From Spirochaetota bacterium (GTDB lineage Bacteria; Spirochaetota; UBA4802; UBA5550), in assembly GCA_016929135.1 (NCBI GenBank), contig JAFGJK010000113.1, positions 16,490 through 80,489 of the forward strand: a DNA stretch of 64,000 nucleotides, read 5' to 3'. Of this stretch, positions 16,949 to 26,667 are shown piece by piece. A program made the position numbers and the translations under genes. The notes beneath the pieces are model-generated. The model did no database searches. It was not told where the DNA came from and worked only from the letters and a program-made list of their open reading frames with translations. Position 1 is the first letter of the stretch. Every line of letters starts with the position of its first letter.

Positions 16949-18793
16949 TTACTGCAGCTTGAAGAAATCTATCTCCCGCTTCAATTTCTGAGAGTTGTCG
17001 GCGATGTTTTCCGATATCGACGACAATTCCTCGCTGGAGGCGGAGTTGTTCTGGGTCGCGGCGCTTATCTGGGAAACCGATTTGACTATCTCCGCGATGC
17101 CCGATTTCTGTTCGTCCATAGCCTGCATGATTGCATCCGCCCTGGCCAGGAAATCCTCGGCGTCGTTTTTCAACACCTCGTTTATCTCTATGTCCTGCTT
17201 CGTCAGCTCGCCGATCCGGTTCACCACCGCGCCGAAGGAGCGCAGGCCGTCGAAGATCTGTTCGATCTTAGCGATCGCCTCGCCCAGCGCCTGGAATGAC
17301 TTCTCCATCCCCCCGCTGGTGGTCTTCACGATCTCGGATATGTTTTTCGTGTTCTCCCCCGCCTGCTCCGCAAGCTTGCCGATCTCGTCCGCCACCACGG
17401 CGAAGCCCTTGCCGTATTCGCCCGCCCTGGCGGCCTCTATGCTCGCGTTAAGGCTCAGGAGATTCGTCCGGTCGGATATCTCGTTGATGAGGCCGGTATA
17501 GTCGAGCATCTGCCCCGCATCCCGCGTGGCGGTCTGCATCAGCTTCATCGTATCGCTTATCCTCCCCTTGACCTCCTCTATGTTCCTATCCAGCCCGGTC
17601 TTTACCTGCATCGCCTGATCCATTTCCCTCCCCTCGTCGTTCACGATCCCGTAGAGCCGCTTGATGTTGTCGATGAGGACAAGGGTCCGCCCGTGCTGGT
17701 GCTCGATACTGCTGAATATAGACTCCCCCCCGGCCGAGATCTGCTCGAGGGAGGACATTATCTCCTCCACCGTGGCTGCCGTCTCAGAACTCTGCGACGC
17801 GAAGTTTTCGGCCGTTCCCGCCATCTCGCCGGCGGAGGTGTTGAGCTCGAATGACATGGCCTGGATCAGGGATACGACCTCGTGGATCCTGCGGAGCAGC
17901 CTGTTGATGTACACGCTCATGGAACCCAGTTCGTCGGTGGTGATCATGGGAACGAGATCCGACCCGATCTCGCCGCGGGCGATACCGTCCAGCGAGGTCT
18001 CCATGCTCGAGATCGTTTTCCGGGAAGATTTGGCGAAGAAATAGGCGGCGGTGCACGAGGTCGCAAGCATCAGGATCGACGTGAAGACGAAATGGAACAC
18101 CAGGTTGTCGAGCCGCAGAAGCTGTAGGCTAATGAGCGTGCTGAAGATGATGAAGATTACCAGGGGGGGCAGCAGAACCGACACGACGACGAAGAGGATC
18201 CTGGGAAACATGCGGAGCGGCCGGTACTCGCTGCCGTCGATGATTACATTGGCGAGACGGGGGTCCTTCAGATACCGCGACAGCGATATCTCCGACTGGA
18301 AATAGTAAAAGGCCGCGGTCAGGGGGGTGCACATGAAGGTGCCGCAGGCTATCAGAAGCAATCTCATTCCGTCCACCTGGCCGTACAGGGCGAAGTAGGC
18401 CGCCGCAATCCCGACGCCGATGGGGAACCGTATAAAAATCGATATCCCCTCGCGCCCGGGATGGAGCAGCAGCCTCAGCTTTATCGACCTGCGCTCCTCT
18501 TCACCCATCGCCCCGGTGCCGTTCAATGCCCTGAAGGCGCCCTTGAGGTTGCGTATCCTGGCTATCAAACCGCCCGCGAGGGTCAGCAGGGATCCCAGGA
18601 GGGAGCCGACGAAAATGATAGGAAGGACAGAGAAATAATCGCAGGTAATTATCATGAAATAGGCCAGGAGCATCACCGGAAGCGCGTAGGCGAACAGCTC
18701 CAGAGACAAGGAGAGCCGGAGGATGGGACGATCATATGTTTTCAATTGAGACCTCGCAGATTGTAGTACCTTTCCATACATGAATCGATGCAT
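16949..18793 (-). CDS. Methyl-accepting chemotaxis protein
   Basis: A 614-residue receptor. Residues 25-255 contain about six hydrophobic segments with no large periplasmic sensing domain, so the ligand or redox state is probably sensed in the membrane. A HAMP-like segment (about 255-310) follows, then a long coiled-coil signalling domain with the conserved hairpin [20 protein letters not shown] and [16 protein letters not shown] near residues 440-475. It ends in FFKLQ with no CheR-tethering pentapeptide. Start chosen at ATG 18793; another ATG lies 12 bp inside, and neither has a strong ribosome binding site. No che genes are in the window. Confidence 0.92.
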   Translation of the reverse strand: MHRFMYGKVLQSARSQLKTYDRPILRLSLSLELFAYALPVMLLAYFMIITCDYFSVLPIIFVGSLLGSLLTLAGGLIARIRNLKGAFRALNGTGAMGEEERRSIKLRLLLHPGREGISIFIRFPIGVGIAAAYFALYGQVDGMRLLLIACGTFMCTPLTAAFYYFQSEISLSRYLKDPRLANVIIDGSEYRPLRMFPRILFVVVSVLLPPLVIFIIFSTLISLQLLRLDNLVFHFVFTSILMLATSCTAAYFFAKSSRKTISSMETSLDGIARGEIGSDLVPMITTDELGSMSVYINRLLRRIHEVVSLIQAMSFELNTSAGEMAGTAENFASQSSETAATVEEIMSSLEQISAGGESIFSSIEHQHGRTLVLIDNIKRLYGIVNDEGREMDQAMQVKTGLDRNIEEVKGRISDTMKLMQTATRDAGQMLDYTGLINEISDRTNLLSLNASIEAARAGEYGKGFAVVADEIGKLAEQAGENTKNISEIVKTTSGGMEKSFQALGEAIAKIEQIFDGLRSFGAVVNRIGELTKQDIEINEVLKNDAEDFLARADAIMQAMDEQKSGIAEIVKSVSQISAATQNNSASSEELSSISENIADNSQKLKREIDFFKLQ

Positions 18794-18846
18794 TGATCAT
18801 GCATGCCAGAGACAAGAAAACCACCTCCCGACAATGCCGCAGGCGC

Positions 18847-19671
18847 TCACCCCTGCTCGCCCCGCAGGCTTCTGAAGGTGCCGATAATCTTCGCCATTAC
18901 GGGATTCAACAAGCCCGGCCAGATCCGATAGAGTATCCACAGGAGGGACGCATCCAGGGGAAAGGTTATGATCCCCTTGTTCCTGCGGACGCCGGCAAGA
19001 ATCTTCCTGGCCGCTTTTTCCGGTTCTATCATCATGACGGGGAGCATATCCCTCGCCTTCTCCCACCCCACATTGAGAACGATCCCTTCCTTGAAAATAT
19101 TGGATTGTATGTTTCCCGGACAGGCGACGGTTATCTTCACCCCCAGTTCCCTGGCCTCGGCCCGAAGGGAGCTCGAAAGCCCCACGATGGCGTGCTTCGT
19201 GGTTGAATAGGGGGTTGCGGTGGGATACGGCACCAGCCCCGCCACGGAGGCGGTATTGACGATGTGCCCGAAGCCCTGCTTGACCATCAGCGCGTACGCG
19301 GTGGTCGTTCCGTTGATTGCCCCCCAAAGGTTCACCTCAACGATTCTGCGGAAATGCCGGGTGGTGACATCCCGCATGTCCCCCACGACCAGTATTCCCG
19401 CATTGTTGAAAATAATATCGAGCCGCTTGTACTCCCCGGCGATCCTCTGGATGAGCTTTTTGAAATCCCCGATCTTTGTGACATCCAGCTGTACGGCCAC
19501 GGCCCTGCCGCCCCGCGCCTTGATCTCCGCGGCCGTCTGCCGCGCGCCCCTCAGATTGATGTCGGCGACGGTCACGACGGCCCCGCCGATCCCCAGAAGC
19601 TTTGACAGCTCCCGGCCCAGACCCGAGGCGCCTCCGGTGACGATCACCACCTTCTCCCTGAAATAGTCCAT
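18847..19671 (-). CDS. Short-chain dehydrogenase/reductase (SDR)
   Basis: A 274-residue SDR. Motifs: VTGGASGLGRELSK at about 11-24, ADINLRGARQTA (Asp after beta-2 suggests NAD preference), NNAGIL, TASVAGLVPYPTATPYSTTK with catalytic Ser/Tyr/Lys, and CPGNIQSNIF. The last 60 residues form a hydrophobic helix (LLWILYRIWPGLLNPVMAKI), typical of membrane-associated SDRs acting on lipophilic substrates. The start follows GGGAGG directly upstream of the ATG at 19671. Only about 45 bp from the chemotaxis gene's upstream end; co-orientation could mean read-through. Confidence 0.92.
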   Translation of the reverse strand: MDYFREKVVIVTGGASGLGRELSKLLGIGGAVVTVADINLRGARQTAAEIKARGGRAVAVQLDVTKIGDFKKLIQRIAGEYKRLDIIFNNAGILVVGDMRDVTTRHFRRIVEVNLWGAINGTTTAYALMVKQGFGHIVNTASVAGLVPYPTATPYSTTKHAIVGLSSSLRAEARELGVKITVACPGNIQSNIFKEGIVLNVGWEKARDMLPVMMIEPEKAARKILAGVRRNKGIITFPLDASLLWILYRIWPGLLNPVMAKIIGTFRSLRGEQG

Positions 19672-20064
19672 CCTCCCTCCCGCACAAAGAATTGTCTTTA
19701 TACTATAGTTGTGCCGTGAAATCACGGCAATGCATTTCGAATTGATTGTTCGCCCCCGGAACAAGACTGTATTTATATCTTCCGGGAAACGCGAGAGTAT
19801 GTCACACTGTTTCCTGTGACGTACTAACACAGCACATGGTGGTGATCAAGCGAAAAATGTCACTACTTGTGAGAGCCTGCTGTTCGTTATGTCGCCGTGG
19901 CGCGGGGGCGCTCAATGACCCGGAGGCGGGTCGGTCTAGTTTGTGATGAGGGTGGTCTGCATATCGAAATGAACATGCTAGGAGTTGGCAACGTGATAGT
20001 CAACGCGAGCAGGAGCAGGAGGGAGTCCGGGCGCCCGGCTTGAGGTGCCGGGTGCCCGGGATGC
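19672..20064. other. Intergenic region between SDR and outer-membrane protein
   Basis: No gene. Holds the terminator-like hairpin of the outer-membrane protein gene (20027-20059). The 19800-19960 part is AT-variable with short direct repeats only. Confidence 0.5.
20027..20059 (-). terminator. Stem-loop after the outer-membrane protein gene
   Basis: CCGGGCGCCCGGC (20027-20039) pairs with GCCGGGTGCCCGG (20047-20059), 13 bp with one G-U pair and a 7-nt loop. It lies 5 bp beyond the stop of the minus-strand gene. No T-run is seen. Confidence 0.55.
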
Positions 20065-20970
20065 TCAATCCCCTATTCTGAAATTGTAGACCGCGGAGAC
20101 CATGACGCCGTAAAACTGGTCGCGGTTTTCATGTCCCGACTTGGCCACCTGCGCCGTCAGGTCCCCGCCGGACCTGAGATAATGGATATACTGGTACCTG
20201 AAGCCCAGCGATATGGTGGTGGAGGCCGATTCGATGTAATAGGCCAGAGAAAGGGTCGTATTGGCCCCGGGGCTTATAAAATACCCGGTGCCGTTGTCAG
20301 GCAGGATATACCCCAGATAGAGCATTCGGGAATCCAGCCGGATAACGTTGAGCATACCGATGGCGGAGACGTTCCAGAGTACGAAGAAATTGCTTCCCAC
20401 CGGAATCGTGAAAGATACTCCCAGTCCGAGACCGTATCCGTTGAAATCCATTGTCCCGCTTCCGGGGCACGGATACGGCGTGGCTCCCACCATGAGAATG
20501 GCTCCGCCGCTACGGTCTATGGAGTAGTGCTGGTATTTGAATCCGACGAAAAATTTCATGACCTCCGAAATGCGGTAGCTTAGCGTCGAGTCGAGATCGT
20601 GCTTCCATACATCCTGGCTTGATTCGGAAAAGCCGGGCAAGTAGTATGGGGCCGACATTATGGGAAAATATCCCCTGTTGGAGTGGCTCATCCTGTACCT
20701 GCCGAACACGTAGACGGTGGAGAGGTTCCAGCTGCCGCTCCCCAGGGTGACGATGGGGCCGTAGAGAAAGTCGGGATCGATCGTGAAACTGTCACCCACG
20801 GTGACCTGGTTTTTCCCCGTGTGGTTCAGGTAGTATTCCACTGCCGGGTTCCACCACGCAAACCAGGAGGCCAGGCCGACGCCCAGCTCCATGGCATGAG
20901 CCCTGGCGGGGATCATGGCCGCGGCGCAGAGAGCGGCGGCCAGAACGACTCCTGAAATCATTTTTTTCAT
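20065..20970 (-). CDS. Outer-membrane beta-barrel protein, paralogue 1
   Basis: A 301-residue precursor with a signal peptide (about 26 residues, ending ARAHA|MEL) and alternating hydrophobic strands with aromatic girdles, ending YGVMVSAVYNFRIGD, a typical barrel C-terminus. The mature N-terminus VGLASWFAWWNPAVEYYL and the last strands are clearly related to the plus-strand gene at 49052 (VGANSFYAWWSPSFKDFF; FYGITLSAVYSFNFG). Identity is low but order and landmarks match. Substrate unknown; a porin or surface channel is likely. AGGAGG precedes the ATG. Confidence 0.8.
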   Translation of the reverse strand: MKKMISGVVLAAALCAAAMIPARAHAMELGVGLASWFAWWNPAVEYYLNHTGKNQVTVGDSFTIDPDFLYGPIVTLGSGSWNLSTVYVFGRYRMSHSNRGYFPIMSAPYYLPGFSESSQDVWKHDLDSTLSYRISEVMKFFVGFKYQHYSIDRSGGAILMVGATPYPCPGSGTMDFNGYGLGLGVSFTIPVGSNFFVLWNVSAIGMLNVIRLDSRMLYLGYILPDNGTGYFISPGANTTLSLAYYIESASTTISLGFRYQYIHYLRSGGDLTAQVAKSGHENRDQFYGVMVSAVYNFRIGD

Positions 20971-21840
20971 ATGCTTCCTCCTGATGCTGTATTTATATAC
21001 CGATGAAGATCAGCCATCACAGGAACGGTATCGAACGCAGGGTTTCGGAGACCCGGGTTTGTTTTAAAACTACCCTCTCTATTTTTCATGAAAATGGCAT
21101 CCATAGGTACAAGGCCACGGTTAATTTTTTCCGGATTGCTGCTACAGTGCGTGAGCAGTCACCCCGCACACAAAAAAAGTATCGTACAGAAAGTTACATG
21201 CGATACAACCGGTTTGCCAGTGATACATTCTCAGCCTGCCCGCGCCATCATATATATTCTTGCAGATAGCCCGACTGTCATACGCATAATCCCCCTGTTC
21301 CACTTCCGCCCTGCTCGATTCCGTAACGATGCGCCCCTGCCGATGTCATGCTGAATGCGGTGAGATCCGGGGCATGTCCTCCAATTTTGTTAATGCTATC
21401 ATCCGGGCATGAATCACGTCATCCGTATAAATACGTAGAATGCTTTTTTTCTATATAGGAAGTTACACGCAACACAATGAGCGTTGTCGGCCGCGATCCC
21501 ATGGTGGAACATCATCGAAGTGCCGATCATGCTCCCCTCTTAAATTCTGTGTATTTCAAAAAGAATGCTGTTCCCCGGCCTCCCGAGGCAAAAACTACGG
21601 GGTCTCCCTTTCCCTTGAAAGCAGAAAGCTTTTCCCCAGGTCCAAGGATTGTACTTGTAACGGGTGTAACCCGTGAGGCGGAAAAAAAATTCCGTTTTTT
21701 GGTCCGGATCGAGGCAGCTTCGACATCGGGATGATCTGCGAGACCCGCACGGGCAGCGCCTCCGCAACAGGTATATTTCCCGCAATGCGCCGACACATGC
21801 CTGCCTGCGCCGACGTTGAGGATTATCGGAAATACCCTGA
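20971..21840. other. Long repeat-bearing intergenic region
   Basis: About 870 bp with no gene on either strand. It contains dispersed-repeat copy B (21481-21539), a partial relative of its 5' flank near 21189-21215 (AAGTTACATGCGATACAA), and a small ACGGGT-GTA-ACCCGT hairpin near 21659. The composition is mixed and lower in GC than the coding DNA. Confidence 0.5.
21481..21539 (+). repeat. Dispersed intergenic repeat, family 1, copy B
   Basis: Aligns with copies at 728, 23540 and 36061. Contains GTCGGCCGCGATCCCATG (shared exactly with copy C), then TGGAAC, AAGTGCCG and GCTCCCCTC. Preceded by ACACGCAACACAATG, comparable to GCGGCACAATG in copy C. Confidence 0.65.
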
Positions 21841-23427
21841 CTATTTTTTTGGAACAAACAGCGAATTCCCGCCGTTGAATCTCCTGTGCAGGATCAGATC
21901 AATCACCTGGACGGCTCCCATCATCGTGCCATACAGGCCGTGGGCGAATTTCGGCTGGTACAGGTTATGCACGGGCGTTTTCATCGGGATCCGCTTCGGG
22001 CCGAACTGGGTGACCAGCGACGCGATGTCATAGATGCTCCCCGTGGGGGATCCCGAATACCGCGCATAGGTCGCAGGAGTGGCGATGTCCTTTACCACGA
22101 TATGCTTTGTAAGGTCGGGGATGAAATACTTCTCCGCAATACCTATCAGAAAATCGGCCCATTGTTCCTTTTTATTCCTGTATTTCTCGTAATCCGTTTC
22201 ACGGAGCTCCTTCCATCCGTTCAAGGCCCATGGAGTGCTCCGGATGGTAACGGTGTTTTTTGCCCCGGTCGTAAGGGAAGGACAGATCACGGCCACGTGA
22301 AAGCAGTCACCGGAAAATCCGTGATCGCCGGAAAGGAATTCATCGAACAAATTCTCCGCGGTCCCCAATCCGGTTGAAACAACATTGTACGGATAATCCA
22401 GGTCGAGTTTCGTCATATCGATCCCGTCATCAAGACCGAGGGCGACATTGATTGATGAGGGGGACATTATCGTGCCCTTCAGTTTCTTCACATATTCAGG
22501 CGGCAGGTTTTCGTCGCCCACAAGATCATGCATCGCGCGCATCGGATCGATGGTGGTTATGATCTTTTCAGCCCGGATACTGTCCGGATTGTTCCTGAGC
22601 TTTATTCCGGTCACCACACCATTATTCGTCTCAATCCTTTCGACTTCCGAATTGAAAAGTATCTCGCCTTCAAGACTCTGGTATTTCCGGGCCAGCTTCG
22701 CGGGATACTCATCGAAAAAGCCCAATGGCCTGAAGCACCTGGTCATCGAGGAGAGCATCGCTCCGGTGGCAAGAATGGCCGAGGCCCGGTCTGACGGAAC
22801 GCCCGAGAATGAGGTAAACGTTTCCATCACCTCTCTCAGCCTCGTATCCGTGATGCCGAATTTATCGAGCAATTCCGAGTAGGTGCGGTTAAGGTTGGCG
22901 ATCACCTTGGGAGCCCTGAGCAGGGTCCCGAGGTTGTCCATCAGCGTGGCGTTGGCCTTGAGCTTCCGGACCTGTGCAAAGAGGTCAACCGAGTATTGCA
23001 TCAGGGCCCGTATCTTTTCCGCATCACCCGGGAATGTTTCGGTGAGGTACGCGGTGAAGTGTTCCGACCCCGCGGGGATTTTGTATTCGTCCACCGTGTC
23101 GCCGTGGACGACCAGTCTCCGCATGAAATTATTCTCGTATCTCTTCAGCGGCAGGTCGATTTCCAGGTAATCGAGGATGTCGGTAATGTCAGGAAAGAGC
23201 TGTGTGGTCTCAAAAACGTAGCCTCCCTTTTCATAGGCGGTGCTGTAGCCCCCGGGATAGGAGTTTTTTTCGATTATGAGCGTCTTCATTCCCGAGGTGT
23301 TTTTCTGCCAGAGCAATCCGCACGCCAGGCCGCTCAATCCGGCTCCGATAATGATTAGGTCGTATCGGTTTTTACCGGAATAGTTCGACACTATCGTATC
23401 GCGCATTAACTGCTGATGTGTATTCAT
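21841..23427 (-). CDS. Phytoene desaturase-like FAD-dependent oxidoreductase
   Basis: A 528-residue flavoprotein. A dinucleotide-binding fold starts at YDLIIIGAGLSGLACGLLWQ (about 22-41), ends in an acidic residue in TLIIEKN, and is followed by the family motif PGGYSTAYEKGGYVFE. The C-terminal region has the second cofactor block GLYGTMMGAVQVIDLILHRR. The architecture matches CrtI/carotenoid isomerase/retinol saturase-type enzymes that act on polyunsaturated isoprenoids or related lipids. No carotenoid biosynthesis genes are nearby, so substrate is open. AGGAGG at 23436-23441 supports the start. Confidence 0.88.
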   Translation of the reverse strand: MNTHQQLMRDTIVSNYSGKNRYDLIIIGAGLSGLACGLLWQKNTSGMKTLIIEKNSYPGGYSTAYEKGGYVFETTQLFPDITDILDYLEIDLPLKRYENNFMRRLVVHGDTVDEYKIPAGSEHFTAYLTETFPGDAEKIRALMQYSVDLFAQVRKLKANATLMDNLGTLLRAPKVIANLNRTYSELLDKFGITDTRLREVMETFTSFSGVPSDRASAILATGAMLSSMTRCFRPLGFFDEYPAKLARKYQSLEGEILFNSEVERIETNNGVVTGIKLRNNPDSIRAEKIITTIDPMRAMHDLVGDENLPPEYVKKLKGTIMSPSSINVALGLDDGIDMTKLDLDYPYNVVSTGLGTAENLFDEFLSGDHGFSGDCFHVAVICPSLTTGAKNTVTIRSTPWALNGWKELRETDYEKYRNKKEQWADFLIGIAEKYFIPDLTKHIVVKDIATPATYARYSGSPTGSIYDIASLVTQFGPKRIPMKTPVHNLYQPKFAHGLYGTMMGAVQVIDLILHRRFNGGNSLFVPKK

Positions 23428-23539
23428 GTTCCCATCCTCCTGCCAATTGAAAATTTGTCAATGTATCATGTCAAAGTTACAAATCAGCCGAGCACATGTC
23501 AGATGAATATATATGAAATTCCATGCGGCACAATGGATG

Positions 23540-23595
23540 CTGTCGGCCGCGATCCCATGATGGAACCACGCCGGAATGCCGGTCACGCTCCCCTC
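23540..23595 (+). repeat. Dispersed intergenic repeat, family 1, copy C
   Basis: Shares GTCGGCCGCGATCCCATG with copy B, and GCCGGTCAC plus TCCCCTC with copies B and D. It lies in the intergenic region upstream of the flavoprotein gene; copy B lies downstream of the same gene, so the gene is bracketed by two copies in direct orientation. Confidence 0.65.
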
Positions 23596-23867
23596 GCAAT
23601 TTTCACACACGCAACAGATCGGTGAAAAACCGTTTCGAATTTCGTAAATTCCTCATTATACCCGATTCAGAGAATACTCCCATAGCGCCGGGAGATATTC
23701 AAGCAGAAAATTGGGGGTCCGGAGACCCGATTCGTTATCCTTATGTTGCCATGCCACGGTCCCTTCGGCGCCTCGATACGTCGGCAACTGCCCTGCCGCC
23801 TGCTCGGCGACCGGCTCTCCTGTGCCATCGCGCGTGAGACGCACAATCGTCAGCATCCCAACAGTGG

Positions 23868-23925
23868 ATTTCCGCTGGAACCTGCCCCGACGCAGGCGGG
23901 GAACGGGGGCGGGAATGACGAATTC
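23868..23925. repeat. REP-like palindromic repeat, family 2, copy 1
   Basis: TGGATTTCCGC ... GCGGGAATGAC with internal GCCCC/GGGGC complementarity. The same TCATTCCCG/GGAATCC frame recurs at 38967-39050 and 46438-46492, always in intergenic DNA. Confidence 0.55.
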
Positions 23926-24058
23926 ATCGAATACGTTGAATTCATGACAGCATCATACATTGCGCATGGAGGTCATGCAAATCGGAATGCGCCAAGGAGG
24001 GGGGGTACAGAACACCCTCCCCGTTAACTTCGCTCACCCTGCGCAGGGCGAGGCATCA

Positions 24059-24754
24059 CTATTTTTTGATGCACAGATAGGCCATGTAGCTGTTCTCGTC
24101 CACAAGCTTCCGGAAGGCGAAGCCGGCCCGCTCCAGCATCCCCTCGATGATCCAGTCATAGGTGGAGAACTCCTCCCTCAGGTGAGTGATGGATTCCCGG
24201 TAGAATGTCTCGTCCCGCTCCCGGTATCCCCCGGTCCAGGTCGCCACCCTGGCGTCCAGCTCCGCCACGGGGCAGGAGAAGATCACGTCACCCAGGAAGA
24301 GCCTCCCCCCCTCCGCGAGCGCGTCGTGGATCCTCTTCAGGGCCACGGCCTTCCAGAGGTCCGGCAGGTGGTGCAGGGCCGCGCCGGTGACGATGAAGTC
24401 GAACGGGTCATCCGGTATATCGAAGGAGAGGAAGCCCCGGTGCACCCACCGGATATTTCCCCTCCCCTCCTTTTCGGCCATGGATCTCGCATAGCGCAGC
24501 ATCGTCTCCGACACGTCCGCGGCGACGACCCGCCGGCAGACCCTCGATGCCGCCACCGCGAAGTGCCCGGTGCCGGTGCCGATCTCCAGGAGGTCGTGCT
24601 CCGGCCCGGCCCCCAGGGCCCTCATGATCAGCTCCGATTCCCGCCCGTAGTCCCTGAAGGTGGACATCTTGGCGTCGTAGGCCTCCACCGTGACGAGGTC
24701 GGTGTAGTCGGTCCCCACCTGGGTGAACTCGTCGAAGTACCATTCCGGCATCAT
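24059..24754 (-). CDS. Class I SAM-dependent methyltransferase
   Basis: A 231-residue methyltransferase. The cofactor motif LLEIGTGTGHFAV is at about 55-67, VVAADVSETMLRYA follows, and FDFIVTGAALHHLPDLWKAV is the post-II block of small-molecule methyltransferases. The start context GGGAGGCCTCTT-ATG is strong; ATG is doubled (MMPEW), so the true start could be one codon later. Substrate unknown. Confidence 0.88.
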   Translation of the reverse strand: MMPEWYFDEFTQVGTDYTDLVTVEAYDAKMSTFRDYGRESELIMRALGAGPEHDLLEIGTGTGHFAVAASRVCRRVVAADVSETMLRYARSMAEKEGRGNIRWVHRGFLSFDIPDDPFDFIVTGAALHHLPDLWKAVALKRIHDALAEGGRLFLGDVIFSCPVAELDARVATWTGGYRERDETFYRESITHLREEFSTYDWIIEGMLERAGFAFRKLVDENSYMAYLCIKK

Positions 24755-24835
24755 AAGAGGCCTCCCGTTGGTGATATTAGTGAATCATACATATGGAAGA
24801 GACATCGACGTAACTGTGGTATCGACGGCAACGGG

Positions 24836-25249
24836 TCACTTCACGATGATACCGCTCTCGTCGAATGCGTCCCTGCAGAAAGAGAGGAGGCCGGCATTCT
24901 CGATATAGTACTGTTTGCCCCGATGTTTCAGAATATGTATCGATTCCCTCCCCACGTCGACGGTTATGACCTGCGATCTGAAGGCGCTTCCGCCGGCGGC
25001 CCAAATCGTGTACTCCCCATGGAAATCCACCGCCCTGCCTGCCCTTACTGAGGAACGGAGCAGCCGGACGAACTCCCCGGAGCGGCTGTTGATGTTTTTG
25101 CACACTGGTCCCCGGGCCACGGTGAGAAATACCCGACCCCCTTCGATTCCGGCCCCGGACAGGATCCCGTTAATGTCACGCTCGTCGGGACCGCAGGAGG
25201 AAAAGGATAACAGGATAAGGAAAGATACCGCCGCCGCATATACTCGCAT
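24836..25249 (-). CDS. Putative lipoprotein (137 aa)
   Basis: Starts MRVYAAAVSFLILLSFSSCG: a signal peptide with a lipobox-like LSFSSC at 14-19, so probably lipid-anchored. The mature domain is a small alpha/beta protein (residues 25-137) containing EGGRVFLTVARGPVCKNINS and ends SGIIVK. No family is recognised. GGAGGG just upstream of 25249 sets the start. Head-to-tail with the acetyltransferase at 25306. Confidence 0.75.
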   Translation of the reverse strand: MRVYAAAVSFLILLSFSSCGPDERDINGILSGAGIEGGRVFLTVARGPVCKNINSRSGEFVRLLRSSVRAGRAVDFHGEYTIWAAGGSAFRSQVITVDVGRESIHILKHRGKQYYIENAGLLSFCRDAFDESGIIVK

Positions 25250-25305
25250 GATGATCCCTCCAGTCTCGCATTCGTGGTTCTCCGCCGGCTCATCTGCCCG
25301 AACCA

Positions 25306-25803
25306 TCACAGCCTCTTCCCCATGAGGATTATGTTGTCGTAGCGGCCGTCGAGCTTTCGCGCATCGATCCGCTCCCCCTCGCGGAGAAACCCGGCCCGCT
25401 GGTACATCCCCAGGGCGACGGTATTGCTGGCGAAGACCTCCAGCTCCACCTTCTCCAGGCCGTTCACCTTCTTTGCGTGTTCCAGGGCGAGGCGCAGCAG
25501 GGCGCCGCCGATCCCCCTCCCGCGGCAGGGTGCCAGGACACCCATGCCCAGGACGCCCACATGGTCGAGCCCCTCGAAGCCCTTGGGCAGGACGTCGCAC
25601 CACCCAACCACGGAATCGCCGTCCAGGGCGTAGTACTGGGCCAAGTTGTTCCGCTCGATGTTCTGCACGAAGGCGATCGTGCTCTCCTCGGGAAAGCCCA
25701 CCGTGGCGGCCAGGTACGTGCGCTCCCTGGCCACGGAATCCACGGCCCTGCAGTAGGAGGCGGCGTACCGCTCCGAGGCCTTGACGTATCGTATCCCGTT
25801 CAT
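25306..25803 (-). CDS. GNAT family N-acetyltransferase
   Basis: A 165-residue protein with the acetyl-CoA motif of GNAT enzymes: VLGMGVLAPCRGRGIGGALLR (R/Q-x-x-G-x-G/A form GRGIGGA) at about 92-111, then EVFASNTVALGMYQRAGF. GGAGG at 25808-25812 precedes the ATG at 25803. Acceptor substrate unknown. It may be co-transcribed with the lipoprotein gene downstream. Confidence 0.9.
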   Translation of the reverse strand: MNGIRYVKASERYAASYCRAVDSVARERTYLAATVGFPEESTIAFVQNIERNNLAQYYALDGDSVVGWCDVLPKGFEGLDHVGVLGMGVLAPCRGRGIGGALLRLALEHAKKVNGLEKVELEVFASNTVALGMYQRAGFLREGERIDARKLDGRYDNIILMGKRL

Positions 25804-25837
25804 GGCATCCTCCGCCGGCGCTGCATGAAGCGGCACC

Positions 25838-26182
25838 CTATTCATACTTCCCGTACTGCATCCTCCAGCCGTTGGCGATGGAGAAAAAGCGCTCATAGCC
25901 GTGTTTTCGAATGAACATCAGCGCTTCCCTATATTTCCCGTACTTGTAGCCCTTCTTGGCGAAGAATGCCTGCAGCCTTTCACAGGACCCCAGGTCAGGG
26001 CAGTCGGCGCAGGACACGTATCCCTTCCCGATACAGCAGATCTTCATGACGCACCTGGCCCTGGAAAGGTCCCGGGACCCGTCGTCGTAACCGATTGTGC
26101 AGCCCCTGCAGGCACCATCCCCGAAGGCCCTGCAGGTCTTGCAGTAGGCGCCGCAGCACCCGAGAAGCGTGGCGTCGTCCAT
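25838..26182 (-). CDS. DUF3795 protein
   Basis: A 114-residue cysteine-rich protein with the DUF3795 landmark GCCGAYCKTCRAF near 8-20, then CRGC, CVMKICC and SCADCP. Presumed metal or Fe-S binder. It is distantly related to the plus-strand DUF3795 gene at 11936 and shares the order of Cys blocks, but ends differently (YERFFSIANGW). No partner gene. Confidence 0.88.
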   Translation of the reverse strand: MDDATLLGCCGAYCKTCRAFGDGACRGCTIGYDDGSRDLSRARCVMKICCIGKGYVSCADCPDLGSCERLQAFFAKKGYKYGKYREALMFIRKHGYERFFSIANGWRMQYGKYE

Positions 26183-26667
26183 GCTCGCAGTGTTTCAGGG
26201 AGGCACGGGGATTGCAAGCAGTATATGAGGGTGACAGGGGCCCGAGGAAGCTGTGCGCGGTTACAGTTTTTTTACTGAAACTCGATCCCGGACAGTGACC
26301 GTCGGCCTTGAAAATTCCTGCAACCCTGTATTTGTTATTAACCCTTCCGGCAAGGAGTCTTCTGTAATAAAACTACTCGCTGGCGGAACTGCCGTAAATG
26401 AAAATAATGATGAACTCCTTACCGGGCATCGTCTCATCTTCGGTGGCATCCAGCGTTTCAGGGTAGCCGTCCGGATGCAACCGTACGATCAAATCCTCAA
26501 ATTGCTCATTGGTATAAGAGCCTTGAAAGCCTTCATGGATCAACGTATAGGATACGTTACATTCCTTCTCAGCGAGACACCTGTTGCAGAACAGCAGGGC
26601 CAGCAACGGTGCCCCGGAGACTCAAGTCCCGTACCGGTGCCCGGGGTTCGCGAAGGGCGGAGGGGCA
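26183..26667. other. Intergenic region with weak open frame
   Basis: Contains one marginal minus-strand frame (listed separately at 26373-26606). No promoter or repeat identified. Confidence 0.4.
26373..26606 (-). CDS. Possible small exported protein or remnant (77 aa)
   Basis: TTG start with no ribosome binding site. The sequence opens with a hydrophobic stretch (MLALLFCNRCLAE) and then reads SYTLIHEGFQGSYTNEQFED, ending FIIIFIYGSSASE. The tail resembles the FxIIxFIYG block of PrcB-type protease-complex subunits only superficially. It could be a truncated gene or noise. Confidence 0.25.
   Translation of the reverse strand: MLALLFCNRCLAEKECNVSYTLIHEGFQGSYTNEQFEDLIVRLHPDGYPETLDATEDETMPGKEFIIIFIYGSSASE

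Larger units (their letters stand above)
23428..24058. other. Long intergenic region with repeats
   Basis: No gene supported on either strand. Two TTGACA boxes lie in minus orientation near 23455-23480, a possible promoter of the flavoprotein gene. Repeat copy C (23540-23595) and a REP-like hairpin with a TCATTCCCG core (23868-23925) are present. Confidence 0.5.
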
